A DNA stretch of 64,000 bases from Corbicula japonica (Eukaryota; Mollusca; Bivalvia; Venerida; Cyrenidae). Every line of letters starts with the position of its first letter. Positions within the stretch are counted from its first letter, which is position 1. The stretch covers positions 248,001 to 312,000 of the forward strand of contig JAZAYU010000113.1 in the NCBI GenBank assembly GCA_038501625.1, given 5' to 3'. Position numbers and translations under genes: made by a program. Below the pieces are notes generated by a model. That model made no database searches. It worked only from the letters and a program-made list of their open reading frames with translations, and was not told the DNA's origin. Positions 13,132 through 25,948 of this stretch are shown piece by piece.

Positions 13132-13791
13132 ACTATTTTAAGGTTTTTTGAATAATGGACTAAATTCTGCAAGTCCAAAAGGCTAAAAAATGAGTTTAGG
13201 TAGGGCCAATAAGATACTTTTTATTTTGGTACCAAATTATAGCCTATTATATGGCCTTACAATTTAGACTGGCCTGCAAAGAAAATTTTATTTTTAATCC
13301 TTGGAAAATGCTGGGAGATAACTAATGTCAAAACACACAGAAAGCAACAAAAAACTGTAAAATTTAATATGACAAAAGATGAAACTTTTCTTTACTTTTT
13401 TCCTTTAAACTTTGTCAAAGAAGTTGTAGGATGCAAGTTAAAGTTCAAGGTTACCATCTTTTTTTTACTGAGTTTGAAAAACATGAGTTAAGCCCCTTGA
13501 TTTTATTGAAATATAATGAAAATAATGAAAATCACTAATGTTCTATTTTCTTGCTAGAAAGTTATATTTCTGGTGATTGTTTTAACTTAAAGAAAAAGAT
13601 TGTAGGACGAATTCTCTGAAAAAGCTTGTTAAACACTCAGTAACCATTCAGGGATCATTGAAATATGATGATATCTGTTTAATTTTGTACTTGAGAACAA
13701 GCCATTTATTACAAACCTGTTTGAAAAACAGGACATATTATGGAATCACCGGCAGCAGGCAGCGTCCTCAAAATGTTACCAACTATCTTGT

Positions 13792-13839
13792 GTAGATCCA
13801 GATCAGACTGCGCTCATTTGAACAATGATCTGGATCTAC
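13792..13839. repeat. 48-bp hairpin of the GTAGATCC family
   Basis: GTAGATCCAGATCA at the left is inverted at the right (TGATCTGGATCTAC), with a loop of about 20 bases. It is a minimal copy of the element at 12987-13131. Confidence 0.6.
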
Positions 13840-15359
13840 ACTGGTCATAAATGTGCATGGGATAAAGCTGATGGAATCCAGATTTAATGTACATGAAATA
13901 ATGTGCATTTTAACATTAATAGTAAACATTTGCAGTCACCTGAATTTCAAGATTTAAACATGATGTTCATTCTCTCATACAAATGTCGCTGTAAGTGGCA
14001 TAATAGGTTTTAGTTTCCTAATAATGTAAATGTGAAAAGAAAGTGTTCAAACATTTAAAGCATGAAGTACACTAAAAATTGTTAAATTTTGTTTTAATTT
14101 CCAAGCATTGTTCATAACTTTTTGAATCGATGTCTTCATTTTACAAATTTAAATGTTTAAAAAGTGGTTGCTATGGTTACAGTGTCTTTATGAGGAATTC
14201 AGTTAGAAAGAAGTATTTAGTTAACTTTACAACAAACATCAATATTTGTCATTTGATGGGGTGTCTGTTAAAAAAAATTGGTTATTTGACAAAAAGATTT
14301 TTGCAAAAACATAATATTTGATGAATTCGCCCCATTTTGTTAGTCTCATCCACATCTAAAGAAATATGCCCTTTAATTTTTAGCAGGTCAAACACCAGTT
14401 TGATTCATTTCTTAATGTCTGAACATACTACAATGTTCAATTTAAATACCTGTACAGATTTAGTTAAGAAGACAAAGAATAAGTGCAATTATTATCAAGT
14501 TAAAAATCCGTTGCTATGGCATTAAAATGGTTGCTAAGATGCATTTTTGTGTAATTACTCTAATTTGGTTCATAAATATATGACCGAATTAAAATTTTTA
14601 ACAAAAATTAAAAAAAAAAACATTTGTCTGCCTTTGTTTGTTCAAGAAATAGTGAAAGACATTTTTTCATATTTTCACAAAATTTCACATTTTTCAAGTT
14701 ATGTTTTTTTCAACAATTTATCATTTGCTCCCCAATTTTATTTTATTTTCTGTAAGATAAAGCTTTAGTTTAGCAGAAATGATCATTGAGTTTTTCTCAT
14801 GTGGTTGCAGATTTTTAAGCAAGGTGTTTTTATGATCACATCATTTTTAAGTTTTGTTATTTGAACAATATATACCATGTTAATGTTTCCATGGTAACCA
14901 TATAGACATGTTGAAATGTAGTTTACACCCTATTTTTCATTTACTTTTATTTCATGCTTTGTTGAAGCTAATCCATTTAATCCCTACTCACCTGCTTAAA
15001 TATTAAAAATGAAGTTAAAAACAAGTGAATTTTGTTTGTTTTTTTTGTGGTTATTCTCCTGTTTCCCTGGCAACATCAATTAATATGATAAAATAAGTGA
15101 AATGTTGACCGAAATCAAATTTGACATGTTTCATAATAGATTTTGGGTATAACTGAACTCATTTAAATAAATTACATTGGAACAAAAAAAATTCAGTTTC
15201 CACTCAAAGCTCAATGGTTGGTGACACAGCCTCTTAAATCGACAATTAATTAAAAAATGAATCTTTGGTAAAAACGATATTTCTAATTATTTTTTGTTTG
15301 TTTTTGTGTTCTTTTTCAAATAGTTACCATAGAAACCATACAGAATAAAACTTATTAAC

Positions 15360-15710
15360 TGTAGCGTTATGCTACCGCAAGAAGAACACTAACAAAATGT
15401 AAGTGTGTGTCGGCCCAGGAGCCCTCGTCGTGGTCGCTCGGACGAGCTACTAAGACTGCCGCACTGGAGAGCCTTGCTCGTCCAGTATATATATAGAACC
15501 CTATATGTTTACCTAGCTACCGTTAATAACAAAGTTATATAATTATTGTAATAATAAATAGTCTGCAACCACAGCGATAACAGGCCGACACAGTGATTGT
15601 ACCCGCTGACCCTATCCGCAGGCAGTGTCCAGTTCAAGCTTGACAAACTGACCCTCTGACAGGTTCATCAAGTACGATTTGATATCGCTGTAGTTGCTTA
15701 TTAAATTACA
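15360..15710 (-). repeat. 3' LTR of the env-bearing element
   Basis: 351 bp, nearly identical to 27235-27585. Visible differences are few (e.g. TCGGCCCAG against TCGGCACAG, TATATATATAG against TATATATGTAG, ATCAAGTAC against ATCGAGTAC). In sense orientation it starts TGTAAT, ends GCTACA and holds a TATATATA stretch. The small divergence suggests a recent insertion. Confidence 0.92.
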
Positions 15711-15957
15711 ATATCTCCATTGTTTATATAAAAAAATCGAAAAAAAAAATTTGTTACCCACGACGTTAGGCTCCTTGGCGTTATTTATTTATTTATATAT
15801 TTAGCATAGTACTGGTACCCAAGAGATAAAACATAAGAAAAGCAAATGAGGCAATAGTAATAAAGCTGAATTTCATACACAATATACAAATTTTAATATG
15901 GAAAAAAAAGTTTAATGTAAATCGGCGGTTGAAGAAATGAAAGTTTATTATATAGTT

Positions 15958-16245
15958 TCCAACGACGAATGCTTGAAACTCATTTAAATACTCATTATGC
16001 GAAGATACACAAAATAAACGCACAATATATGTTTCCAACGACGAATGCGACGATTTGAAGTTGGGTCCAAGGAATTTAAATATAATAAAAATTGTGTCCA
16101 ACGAAAATTTGAAATTTACTTGAATCCAACGACGAATCCGACGATTTGAAGTTGGGTCCAATGAATATAAATATAATGATCATTGTGTCCAACGAAATTT
16201 GCAATTGAGTGGAATCCAACGACGAATGAAACGATTTGAATTTTG
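15958..16245 (-). repeat. Imperfect tandem repeats in the 3' untranslated part of the env element
   Basis: The motif TCCAACGACGAAT recurs at about 15958, 16027, 16128 and 16213, usually followed by ACGATTTGAA and GTTGGGTCCAA. GTGTCCAACGAAA recurs between them, giving a period near 100 bp. Reading frames across this stretch are repeat artefacts. No gene is seen at 15711-16405. Confidence 0.6.
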
Positions 16246-16405
16246 AAATTTTGAATCCAAGGTGGCTTCTTCTCATCTAGTGGACAATGATTGTGATTTT
16301 AGACCACAACCAAGCCACTAGGGTGACCACACAATGAATAATATAGTCCACACAATGGAATTATTGATAGTCCACACAATGAATTTACGGAAATTATTAT
16401 TAATA

Positions 16406-18389
16406 TTACTTTCGAACGATCACCGGATATAGTGATAGAATGATTGACTCATTCGTTGGTGCTGATGCTAGCAGGGGTGCAGTTGTGTCATTCCCTGCTT
16501 GCACGATAGGGTACGACGTGATGGACTCGTTGACTGGGAAGTACTTTACAGCTGGAGAACAATGTGGTCCAGCCGTACCATCATGCCCCGCAGACGTCCC
16601 CCGATCAAGTTTAATGTCTTTGGCACAGAGCTTTAGTTTAAGTTTACGTTTTATTAATAGGAATACGATTAGAGCAATTAAACATACGCCTAGTACACCC
16701 GTGATTATGAAGATAAAGCGAGAACTAAAAACGAATGCGCCGTCATCTGACTCCGGAATAATTTCCTGATTTAGTAAATTAATTTTGTCTATGAAGTCAT
16801 CACTTGGCACTTCCGCAATGTCATTAAGCTTTTTTGGGATAGTAACGAAAGAAGTGTTGAGAAATGAAGAATGAAATGGTTGCCAAATCAGAGACAAATT
16901 TAGCGTACTTAAGTCGACATTGTTTATGTTGTAATGATCAACGTCGCTAGTGAGAGATTTTAAGAAATACTGAGGTAAAGTCAACCTCTCACTTATAGCC
17001 TTACATTCTGGTTGTAACGTTAACTCATACATAGGTGGCCTAGCAACGACAACGGAGCTGGAGCCATTTTGACATTTTACTGAGAACTGACTGTCTACGT
17101 TTGTTAAGATCAACCATTTTTTGATACTGACTGAAATAGCCCTAGGAAAGGAAATCGCGTTATGGACTATAGTTCGGCAATATTTTTCAACATCACTCTT
17201 TCGATTTAAATAAGAAGCGATTAAACATGATTTCGAATTGTAAGTAGACTCAATTCCGTTTTCAACTTCACAAAAAGGCAATAATTCGTCTAAACATTTA
17301 TACGCGTCGTATGATGTCATCATCACGTATTGCGATAAATCGGTATTTATGAGGAAATAATCGGTTTCCACTTCGACTGATGCCGTGAAGTGCAATGCGT
17401 TTGAACTGACTTTTACTGGAGCGGTTTCATTCAAATACGGTACATGAAGAGGAATGACTTGTACCAAATGATTCAGACACTGGTTTAAGCGGTATATCGA
17501 TAATGATCCATAATCTATCGGCTGAGAGTATAGTACTACAATGTAACGATGTGTAAAACTCCCTTAACTGGGTTTTAAGATGAAATGGAAAAGCAAATAT
17601 TTTCGGAAGTTTCGTCTCGATTTCATTTAGTAAAACGCGGAGATGCATCGGTGTTAAGAGCGCTGGTGTTAGTTTTTGCAAACTGAGCATATTAAGTTTA
17701 ATAGTCAAGTCTTCTAAATAAACCTCAGCGTTGGTAAACATGGGCCTAACTTCGCCGGTTGTTAGATGAAGGTTATTCATAACTTCCTGAAATGTCATTA
17801 CTTGTTGAATCTGATGTTCAAGACGGTTATTTATATTGCGAATTTCGGCTTGAATGCCACCTTAAGACGATATTAACTCATTAATTGAGTGCCTATTTTG
17901 AGAGATTTCACTCCTTGTTATATTAAGAATTGACATATTATGTTCCAGTATGTGCAGTACCTGTTTTTGTGAATTTTGTACAGTGCGCAGACCATGACTG
18001 ATTTCATTAATGTCGGCATCATCTGCGGTACCGAAAAGAAATTTAAGAACACCACCAAGTGGTAGAATGGATCTGGTTTGTCTTGAAGTAATTGAATAGA
18101 GATCTGTATAACTTTGTACAATGCTGGAGTGAGTTTGATTTAAACCTTGTAAATAATTTTTCATTCCCGTTAACGTTCGTAATAAAGTGTCCGTTTCTGT
18201 TTTTACATCCATCGCGTACTGGACTATTGCTTGTTCGACCAGGTCATGTATATTTTGAATTTCACTCTTAACATTATTTAAGAATGATGTGTAAACATTT
18301 AGTTCAATAAACAACATAATTTGCCAGTGTGACCTGGACGTGACGGTAAAATGTGAATATAACAACAACAAAAACACAACAATATGCAA
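16406..18389 (-). pseudogene. env: Env-like glycoprotein gene (baculovirus F/errantivirus type), broken
   Basis: Three open pieces are seen: 17862-18389, 17427-17798 and 16406-17467. The first begins with Met and a hydrophobic signal peptide and contains RQTR, a furin-type site. A Gly/Phe-rich hydrophobic segment then leads into an Asp-rich FGTADDADI stretch, the layout expected of the fusion peptide in F-like envelope proteins; a helical region follows. The last piece ends with a transmembrane segment (about 20 hydrophobic residues, then KRKLKLK) and a cytoplasmic tail. There is an in-frame stop at about 17862 and a frame change at about 17427-17467, so this copy cannot make the full protein. 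The role is known only by family (membrane fusion). Confidence 0.8.
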
Positions 18390-18839
18390 TTAAATACTTT
18401 AAATATACTGTTTCAATAATCATCAATGCCTCGTAACATTTGATGTGAATTAAAACATGACTTGTATCATATTATTTACATAAGTCATAAATAAACAAAC
18501 ATGACGATCCTTTGCAGATCCAATATAAACTACTATTATCTTAGCAGTTTAAGCCTATTTACATTCAAAGATTATTTTATTTACAGTGTACACTAACTGT
18601 TTGAGGTCTAACGGAGACTTGCTTGCTAATTCATGGTTTTTCACCTATGAAAGATAACGACTTCGTAAGTTTCATTTGAACTTAGTAAGACATAAATCGA
18701 ATATACGCGTCTTACTTATCTCTGTCAACACACAATTGTTTATCATTAAACAATCATACTTGAGCAAAATGACTTGATAAGGCATGCTTCGAAGATACGA
18801 ACCCTATCAAAGTATATGTAGCTCTACATTTTAAGCCAT
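18390..18839 (-). other. Gap between pol and env of the retroelement
   Basis: 450 bp without a coding frame, AT-rich. In errantiviruses env is expressed from a spliced message, and the env acceptor would be expected here, but I cannot fix it by eye. Confidence 0.4.
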
Positions 18840-20473
18840 TCAGACATGTTGAATGCTTGCACCGCGTTGCCGTTTACCAAAAAGATTAAGCACTGAATTT
18901 AATCCTGTTTTAAACGGATTATTTGTATTTAACTTTGGATCTATTGCGTCCACGGACATTTGATTGTCGGAGTTTATGCTACCTGAGGAAAAACTGCTAA
19001 AATTCGCAGAGGCGAGACTTTGGTTCACGCTCATTTCATGTTCGCTCGAGGTGCTGTCTCGACTTGAAGTACAAGACGTACTTGTTTGTTCTGTTTCATA
19101 ACTAGTGTTATGATATGATTGTCTCTTGTCAACACTTGTATCATAACTGTTTTTAGTTGTTATGTCAGAATTCAATGACAAGGCGTTATCTTGTTCTGAC
19201 ACGTTATTATCATTAGAGGCCTGTCTTAGTCGCATTTGCAGTTCGCGCAACGGTATATTTTCTTCATCGGAAGAGTCTGTGCTAGCATGCTGGTGCATTT
19301 TTACCAAGCGACGTTTTGGTCTTGATAATTTTCTACCGTGCGCAGCTTGATCCGCGCTATCTGATTCATCGCACGAGCTAGAATCTTCAGTTTTTTCTGG
19401 CGGTACAACGTATCTACAGTTACGTATAGGTCTAGTACCTGGAGGAATAGTTTTTGGTAAACCCCAATCGGCGATATTTGCTTTACGGACTTGGTCTACA
19501 TGGCATTTTACCACTTGGTTATCTAATTGATTTTTAATCAATAGATTACGGTCACTGAGTTTCTCCATAACTCTAAAGTATGGGATCCATTTAGGCTGGA
19601 GTTTAGAATTTCTATCGAAGTTTTTGTAATAAACAGCATCATTCACTTGAAAATCTACAAGTTTGGCATGTTTGTTTGCATGTTTATTTCTGCGTTTTCG
19701 CGAATCTCTTATATTTCGAAACACACTGCGATATATCTCATGGTTTCTGGAAAGCATGTACTTATGAAATTTGTCACCATAATACGGCAAGCGCGTTCCC
19801 AATAAATTGTCCACAGGAAGTACAGCGTCGCGTCCGAATACCATATAGAAAGGGCTATACTTCGCGCTCTCGGTAACATTGAATCTCATTCCCGCCAATG
19901 CGATATTTAGAACAATATCCCAGTCATTGACATTATCTATGACCAGTTTTGTAAGAATGCTGTTAAGTGTTGCATGCGATCTCTCATTTTTGCCATTTCC
20001 GCTAGGGTGATACGGGGTACTCTTAATATGTTGTATATTTAATCGATTCATCGTATCAGTGAATTTCGGTCCAAACTGACTTCCATTATCTGTCGTGATA
20101 CGGAGAACTGCGCCGTACCGGCACAAAATTAGAATAGATTCAATATAGTTTCAGTTGTCATGTCAGGACTAGCAAACACTTCCGGCCGTCCAATCAGCTG
20201 ACAGACAAGGCAAATAAGGTATTTGTTAGAGCTAACTGATGGAGGATGCATAGGGCCTTGGATATCAACACTTAATTCCGCGAATGGATATTTTGGTAAC
20301 TCGGGCTCTTTGAGCGGTGCCTTGATCGCTTTCATATTGACCATCTGGCAGGGCACACATTTTTTCACAAAGTTATTTAATTCGTTAAATAACTTAGTCC
20401 AGTAATAATGTCTTTTTATTGTTGCATAAGAGCGGTTAACCCCCGGGTGACCAAAATCATGACAAGCCTGCAT
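18840..20473 (-). pseudogene. pol: Integrase region of pol, one frameshift
   Basis: The upstream piece (20129-20473) carries the HHCC zinc finger (HDFGH, then CVPC) and the first core Asp (SVDIQGP). The downstream piece (18840-20126) carries TTDNGSQF (second Asp) and NGKNER (Glu), i.e. the D,D,E core of Ty3/gypsy integrases. A C-terminal domain and a long Ser/Asp-rich tail follow. The two pieces are in different frames, with a shift of one base near 20127-20145 that falls inside the catalytic core. The C-terminal tail (to 18840) is unusually long and low in complexity. Confidence 0.85.
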
Positions 20474-20562
20474 TACCAGCTCCCTTAAATGAGATGGAAC
20501 GTAGGCTCTTAAAATAGGTTCATCATCAGCATTTGAAATGAAATAGAGAATGTTATTCTTGA

Positions 20563-20950
20563 TTAAGAACTTTCTGGATTCGCTCTGGCGGACACCTGGT
20601 TATGTTGAAGCTTTAACATAAATTTAGCAATGATTGGATCCTTTTGCTGTTCCTCCGTCATATTTAATTGAACTAATTTGTCGGGGATTGCATAATCTAG
20701 GTGAGATAATTTGTTCTGACCGTTGACCAATTGCTTCTGGTCGATTGCACTGTTATTGATTGCCGCAACAACGTTCTGGTCATCGCTGTCTTTATCAGAT
20801 AAATTGCCCCCTACGGCTCTGGATAACAAGTCCGCAACTTGATTTTGTTTACCTGGTATGTATTCAATTGTGCAGTTATTGTCGGTCATCCTGATGACCG
20901 ACATATTATAATGGACCAAACTTGACCTTTGAAGGGTAACACCGGTTAAC
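20563..20950 (-). pseudogene. pol: End of RNase H and linker of pol
   Basis: After the insertion the coding sequence resumes with EYIPGKQNQVADLLSRA, the conserved end of Ty3/gypsy RNase H, and then a hydrophilic linker. The frame stops at 20563 and integrase continues in another frame, so there is a further frameshift between about 20474 and 20563. Confidence 0.8.
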
Positions 20951-23900
20951 AGCGGCACCGGACGTGGTCACTTTAGACAAAGCAGCCCGTCTAGAGCTTG
21001 AGAATGCTATTCCGTTCCCCCTATTTGCTAGAAAAGTCTTCTAAATGTTGATGAAACAATATTTGGACGTTTTAGTAACATCAAATTAGAAATTGAGCTG
21101 ATATATAATGACATGTTAAATTATATAAACATACGTGTGTTGTATTTTCTACAGGGTGTAGAAATACTGTTATGCGTCTTTTTTTAGAAAGTCACGTGAT
21201 GCAAACCTTCATAGCAAAATATTATTTGCGTATAAATTGAACTGATACTTTATTTGAATCAAACAACTGTTCAGGATGATCCCATATATGAAATAGATTC
21301 GATCCGTTATATTGATTTTGTTGGTCAAGAGACTAATGAATATCCGACTTTGGCGGGAAAGGCTGTCTGTAAACAAAAGTTTACAAAAAGCTCGTCGGTC
21401 ATTAGCATACACTTTTAACCAAAAATGTATTCCAAAATCTAGAGTTCAACAACAAAATTTTGTCACTGTCCTAGGGTGGGGGGGGGATGAGCAGCCTGAC
21501 AGGGACTCAAATTATTATATTTACTATTCTGATCTTCAACAATTTCGTTAGAATTTCGTTAGAACTTCAACATGTAATATTGCTGGTTTTCGCACATTTT
21601 CCTGTTTTTGTTTGTTTGTTTTAATGATGTCAATTTCAGTGTATGCCATGTTAGATGACATAATGCGGGTTTCAAAAAAACTCATGTCCGTGCGTTGACT
21701 TTGAAAATTGATGAAAACTTCTACCCAATGTGTTAACATTAAAAATTTTCTTTCTTGTGGTATAAATCACCAAACATACGGTCGTGAAATAGTAGAGGCT
21801 TATAGCGAACGAGGAGATGTTTTAAACAAGCATTTAGGAGGAAACGAATGCTCAGAACTTTGCTTAATTGTCAAAATATTGTCTTTTAAAGAGAGATTTT
21901 GCAATTTGTTTGCGATTTCCAGTGCAATTTCGGTGAATGTTCTCAGAATATACCGGAGGTTTAGCGAATGTGACATTACCATTGTTAAACATAGGAGATC
22001 AGCATGGGCAATATTTTTATCTATTATCACAAGCGTAGTCAATGGGGCGGCGGTACGCTAAAAGACAGTCATCAATACGATCAATAAGCTGCGGACGACA
22101 GAGATAAACGACTAGGATGGCCACAGGAGGTTAATTGCACTTTATGATTACACGTTCAGCGTGGAAGCATCAATATTGATTTTGTTTATTGAACTTGTCT
22201 AATATCAATTTAAAGGATAAATGGCGACACGTTACCTCAGTTACAAATACTTCGTTAGTCAAGTTTGTTGAAAAATCATTTCAATCCATAATTACAAATG
22301 TAGTTGTTATCAGATAATCAACCTCACAATTTTGCATTTTACGAGCGCACTATTGAAATAACCCGAGCTGCGAGAGTTTAAACCTAGTTGGTTTGATGAC
22401 TACCTATCTCTTCATTAGTTATGAACATTACATTTTATCTTTTATTCGCAATTACTCATTCAGAGAGACATTTATATACATGTATTATGCTCTTTCTCAA
22501 AGATTTGCATAAAAGTGCCTAATTTTGAGCTTGTTTTCTACAAAAACAGCCATGGTTTTTTAGATCTATCTATTTCCCTGTCCGTTTAATATCCAAGTTG
22601 GAGCACTAATTTACGATGCGGTATTTTATGTTTTGATATGCTTAAAAGTCTTAAACAGGCTCAATGAAACCGAGCCTGCAATATTTTCACATTTTTCGTC
22701 TTCGGTGGTTTTCAAAGTGACCTTTTCATATATTTTAAGAAAATAAAACTTAAACGATTGTTTTAAAATAGAAACTTGGTAACCATTTTATACGTGCATC
22801 TGTATTTTTATCATTTAAACTTTAACTATTTAATCTATGTTACAAAACTTCCGCCGCCATAATATTCAAAACTTGCCCTTGAATATATGCATTATTAACG
22901 AAGTACGAATTGATTTATTTTTATTCCCCCATTCCCTCTCAAAACCGCAACTTTCCATGCGTTCTCTTCTTGGGGTCTATAGTGAACGGTTGGACTCGTC
23001 GCAGTTGCAATCCAAATTGAGTTTAACTTGTAAAAGATTTCCGGGGATACCCCTGACCCCAATGTCTGCTTCCCCATACACATGCAATATAACGGATCTG
23101 AATTCGGTCTTGGGCTACTAAACAATAACATTATTTTGACAAGTACAGTAAGGTAGACAACACGATCACTATCATTTCTATGTAAGGGCGATCTACTAGA
23201 ATATACTGCAAGCAATTCAAAACCAGCCTTTAAAGTAGAGAAATAGTCGTGAACAATTTTCAGAACAGTGGCATAACGACAATTTCTTTGATGATAGATT
23301 AATTTAAATACAAATAGTGCTTCTTGAGTTTCTGTAATAGTTTCAGAGAAAATCGTTCAAACAAAAACAAAAGATAGGAGCAGCATAAAGCTTAAGTGAA
23401 AGTAATAAATGCATCAGCATCCTAATTTATTGTTTACTGTCTTCTAACGCTCGTCAACTTCAAGTTTGACGAGATCTGCTGAACCAACTAACACTACACT
23501 TTATGAATGTTGGTAATGAATACTGAATATTATAAGCATGGCTTTTCTCTCAATGTACAAATAAGTATCGACTGCGGAAAGTTCTGTGGTACCTCTTTGA
23601 GCATTCGCGTTAATGTAACATATTCATCAGATTCGTGCTTAAACAACGTAATTATTTTTTACACGTCCTGAATAAAATAATAAATTACGTCTACTAGAGA
23701 CATGATTATTTATATTGATGCCTTTTGCCGGTACACGTCTTCTTCATGTTTTAATAAATCAAACATCAGCCGTTCAACTTTGTTTGCATGCTTTAAAGTA
23801 ACAGAATGAACAATGTATATATGTTCTCTTGTTTATGTTTTGTACATACAGAGAAATGTAAATGGAAATAAACTTGAAACTTGAAACATCAACTAAATTC

Positions 23901-24119
23901 ACAAATAGTTTGTCAGATACAGTCTGTGTGACTATGATCGACAGAAAACTGGCCATATCATTGACTTACATTGGTCCAAAAGTAACTACAAGCACGAATA
24001 CATACCTACTTATTCTATTAATTTATTTGCTAATGACCGACTAGCTTTTTGGAAAGCTAAAACTTGTAACAAGAGATATTGAGCGCATATCGTTGTAATT
24101 GCTTGTTATCGAAATTTCA
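20951..24119. mobile_element. 3.2-kb insertion of unknown class inside pol
   Basis: It splits RNase H between TDHKPLTHLL and the following segment. The word GGTTAAC stands at both edges (20944-20950 and 24120-24126), consistent with a 7-bp target duplication, or a TTAA duplication with chance matches. No terminal inverted repeats, LTRs or transposase are visible. Inside are the shared fragment at 22655-22740 and, near 23860-23886, AATAAACTTGAAACTTGAAAC, which resembles the 3' end of a non-LTR element. It may be composite. Confidence 0.55.
22655..22740 (-). repeat. Dispersed repeat fragment, inverted copy
   Basis: AACAGGCTCAATGAAACCG and GAGCCTGCAATATTTTC form the reverse complement of the fragment at 3870-3956. 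Confidence 0.5.
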
Positions 24120-25948
24120 GGTTAACAAGTGCGTTAGCGGCTTGTGGTCAGTCTTAATTGTAAACCTAGCACCGTGTAGGTAACAGTCGAGTTTTTGAAG
24201 CGCAAAGTTTATAGCGAAAGCCTCTTTTAGAATTGTACTGTATTTTCGCTGCGATCTAGACGATTTGTGACTAATGAAATAAATAGGCCGTTCATCTTCA
24301 GTTTTGCCCGTGGGCGATTGTACTAGCACAGCACCTATGGTGTAATCTGACGCATCTGAATAAATAGCATACGGTTTGTTTATGTCTGGGTGACTTAGTG
24401 TAGGTAATATAGTCAATTGGTCTATTATGTTATCAAAGCTTTGTTGACAAGCATCTCTCCAGGAAAACGGTGTATTTTTCTGCGTTAACTTTGTTAAGGG
24501 AAGTGCAATGTCAGCATAATTTCGTATAAACTTTCTGTAAAAACCTGACATGCCTAAAAATGCTCTTACTTCTCTGATATTGGAAGGGGATTTGAGTGAT
24601 TTTAAAGCTTCAACCTTTTTGCTATCTGGTCGTATGCCTTCACTGGAAATGACGTGGCCTAAAAATGTGGTGCTCTGTTGCAGAAATTGACATTTCTTTA
24701 ATTTAAGTTTCATGTTATTTTTTCGAAGACGGTCAAAAACTTGTTGTATATGATTGAGATGATCATCTAGGGTAGCTGAGAAAATTAGTATATCATCTAA
24801 GAAAACGAATGTGAATGTTTCTAGGCCGGAAAATGCGTTTTTAACTACAGAAAAGAATACATTAGGAGAGGTACACAATCCCATCGGTAATCTTAAGTAT
24901 TCAAATAATCCATGAAATGTTGTAAAAGCGGTTTTTGCTCTGTCATTTTTATGTAACTCGAGGTGAAAGAAACCGTTTGAGAGATCAACCGAAGTATAGT
25001 ACTTAGCACCTTTCAATAAAGCTAGTATATCATCAATTTGTGGCAATGGGAAACTAGATGGAAGAATATGCTCATTTAACTTTCTGTAATCAATTACCAA
25101 TCTTTTCGAGCCATCCTTTTTGTCTACTAAAAGTACGGGGGCTGCCCACGCGGAATTGCTAGGCTGAATAATTTCAGACTCTATCATTTGATCCAACTTT
25201 TTCTTCATTTCTGCGTGTTGCGTAAATGGTAATCTGTACGGTCTTTGCTTAATTGGTTGACAATTATCTGTTGGGATTTTTACCGAGACACCGGGAACTT
25301 TACCTATATCGAACTCAGATTTAGAAAATATATCCTGATTCTTTTGAACAAGATTCATCACTAACTGGAGATGTTTCTTTGAAGTTCTAATTTCACTGGC
25401 GTTAAACGGCTGCGAAGGTTTTGGGCAAGAATTCGTTAAACACAAATCCTCATCATTATTATTATTTATGATGGACTCAACAGAAAAATTATTTGTACTC
25501 TGGAGTTGCCCTAGGACACAACTTCGTTTTAACTTTATAGTTTTGTTTGATCGATTTGTCAAAATGACAGGAACAGTCCTGTTGTTGTTAACATGTACCA
25601 GTGTAGGTGTAACAAGTAAACACACTTCTTGATGTAAGAACCCAGATGAGATTTCGCAGACTTGATAGTCAGTGTTTATTTCTAAACTCGGATTATGTTT
25701 GAGTCTTCCTTGCAGTTGATTTATGCTTTGAGGTTTTATAATTGTTGTTTTATTGAGACGGATTATTGACGCAGTGCAACGGTCATCTTGTAATGGTACG
25801 TAAATATCTTTAATCTTAATGCTATTAAGATCATAATAGATTCGACAGCTGTTCGCGGCAAGAAAATCTCGTCCAATGATTGCATTACGCGATAAGTTAT
25901 CGACAATTACAAAATTGTGTATCAGGTGTAGATTGTTTATTTTTAGCT
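24117..25948 (-). pseudogene. pol: Reverse transcriptase and N-terminal RNase H of pol
   Basis: The longest open piece is 24117-25625 (502 codons); the same frame is protein-like upstream to about 25948. The RT motifs are in order: LVDKKDGSKRLVIDYRKLN, the first Asp in SVDLSNGFF, LPMGLC, and the catalytic FLDDILIF. The RNase H part has SDASDYTIGAVL and ends at TDHKPLTH, where the insertion begins. This is a normal Ty3/gypsy RT with catalytic residues kept, disabled by the insertion and by frameshifts on both sides. Confidence 0.9.

Larger units (their letters stand above)
10133..15233. mobile_element. Decayed 5.1-kb DNA transposon with TTAA target duplication
   Basis: The left end starts GAGCCTGTGTCACCAACC and the right end, read inverted, starts GAGGCTGTGTCACCAACC. 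The match continues through ATTGAGCTT and TGGAAACT, giving imperfect TIRs of about 50-60 bp (left 10133-10193, right 15178-15233). Both ends are flanked by TTAA (10129-10132 and 15234-15237). TTAA targets are typical of the piggyBac and Kolobok superfamilies; the GAG start does not fit the CCC/CCT start of piggyBac. The interior holds broken exon-like pieces and two GTAGATCC hairpins, but no intact transposase. Confidence 0.65.

Noticed and set aside
15793..16276. Two - strand frames rich in Phe/Ser/Asn
   Set aside because: They overlap tandem repeats in the 3' untranslated part of the retroelement and show no family motif.
22837..23215. Opposed frames of 94 and 106 codons in the inserted segment
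   Set aside because: No motif, no splice context, and both strands open over the same stretch.
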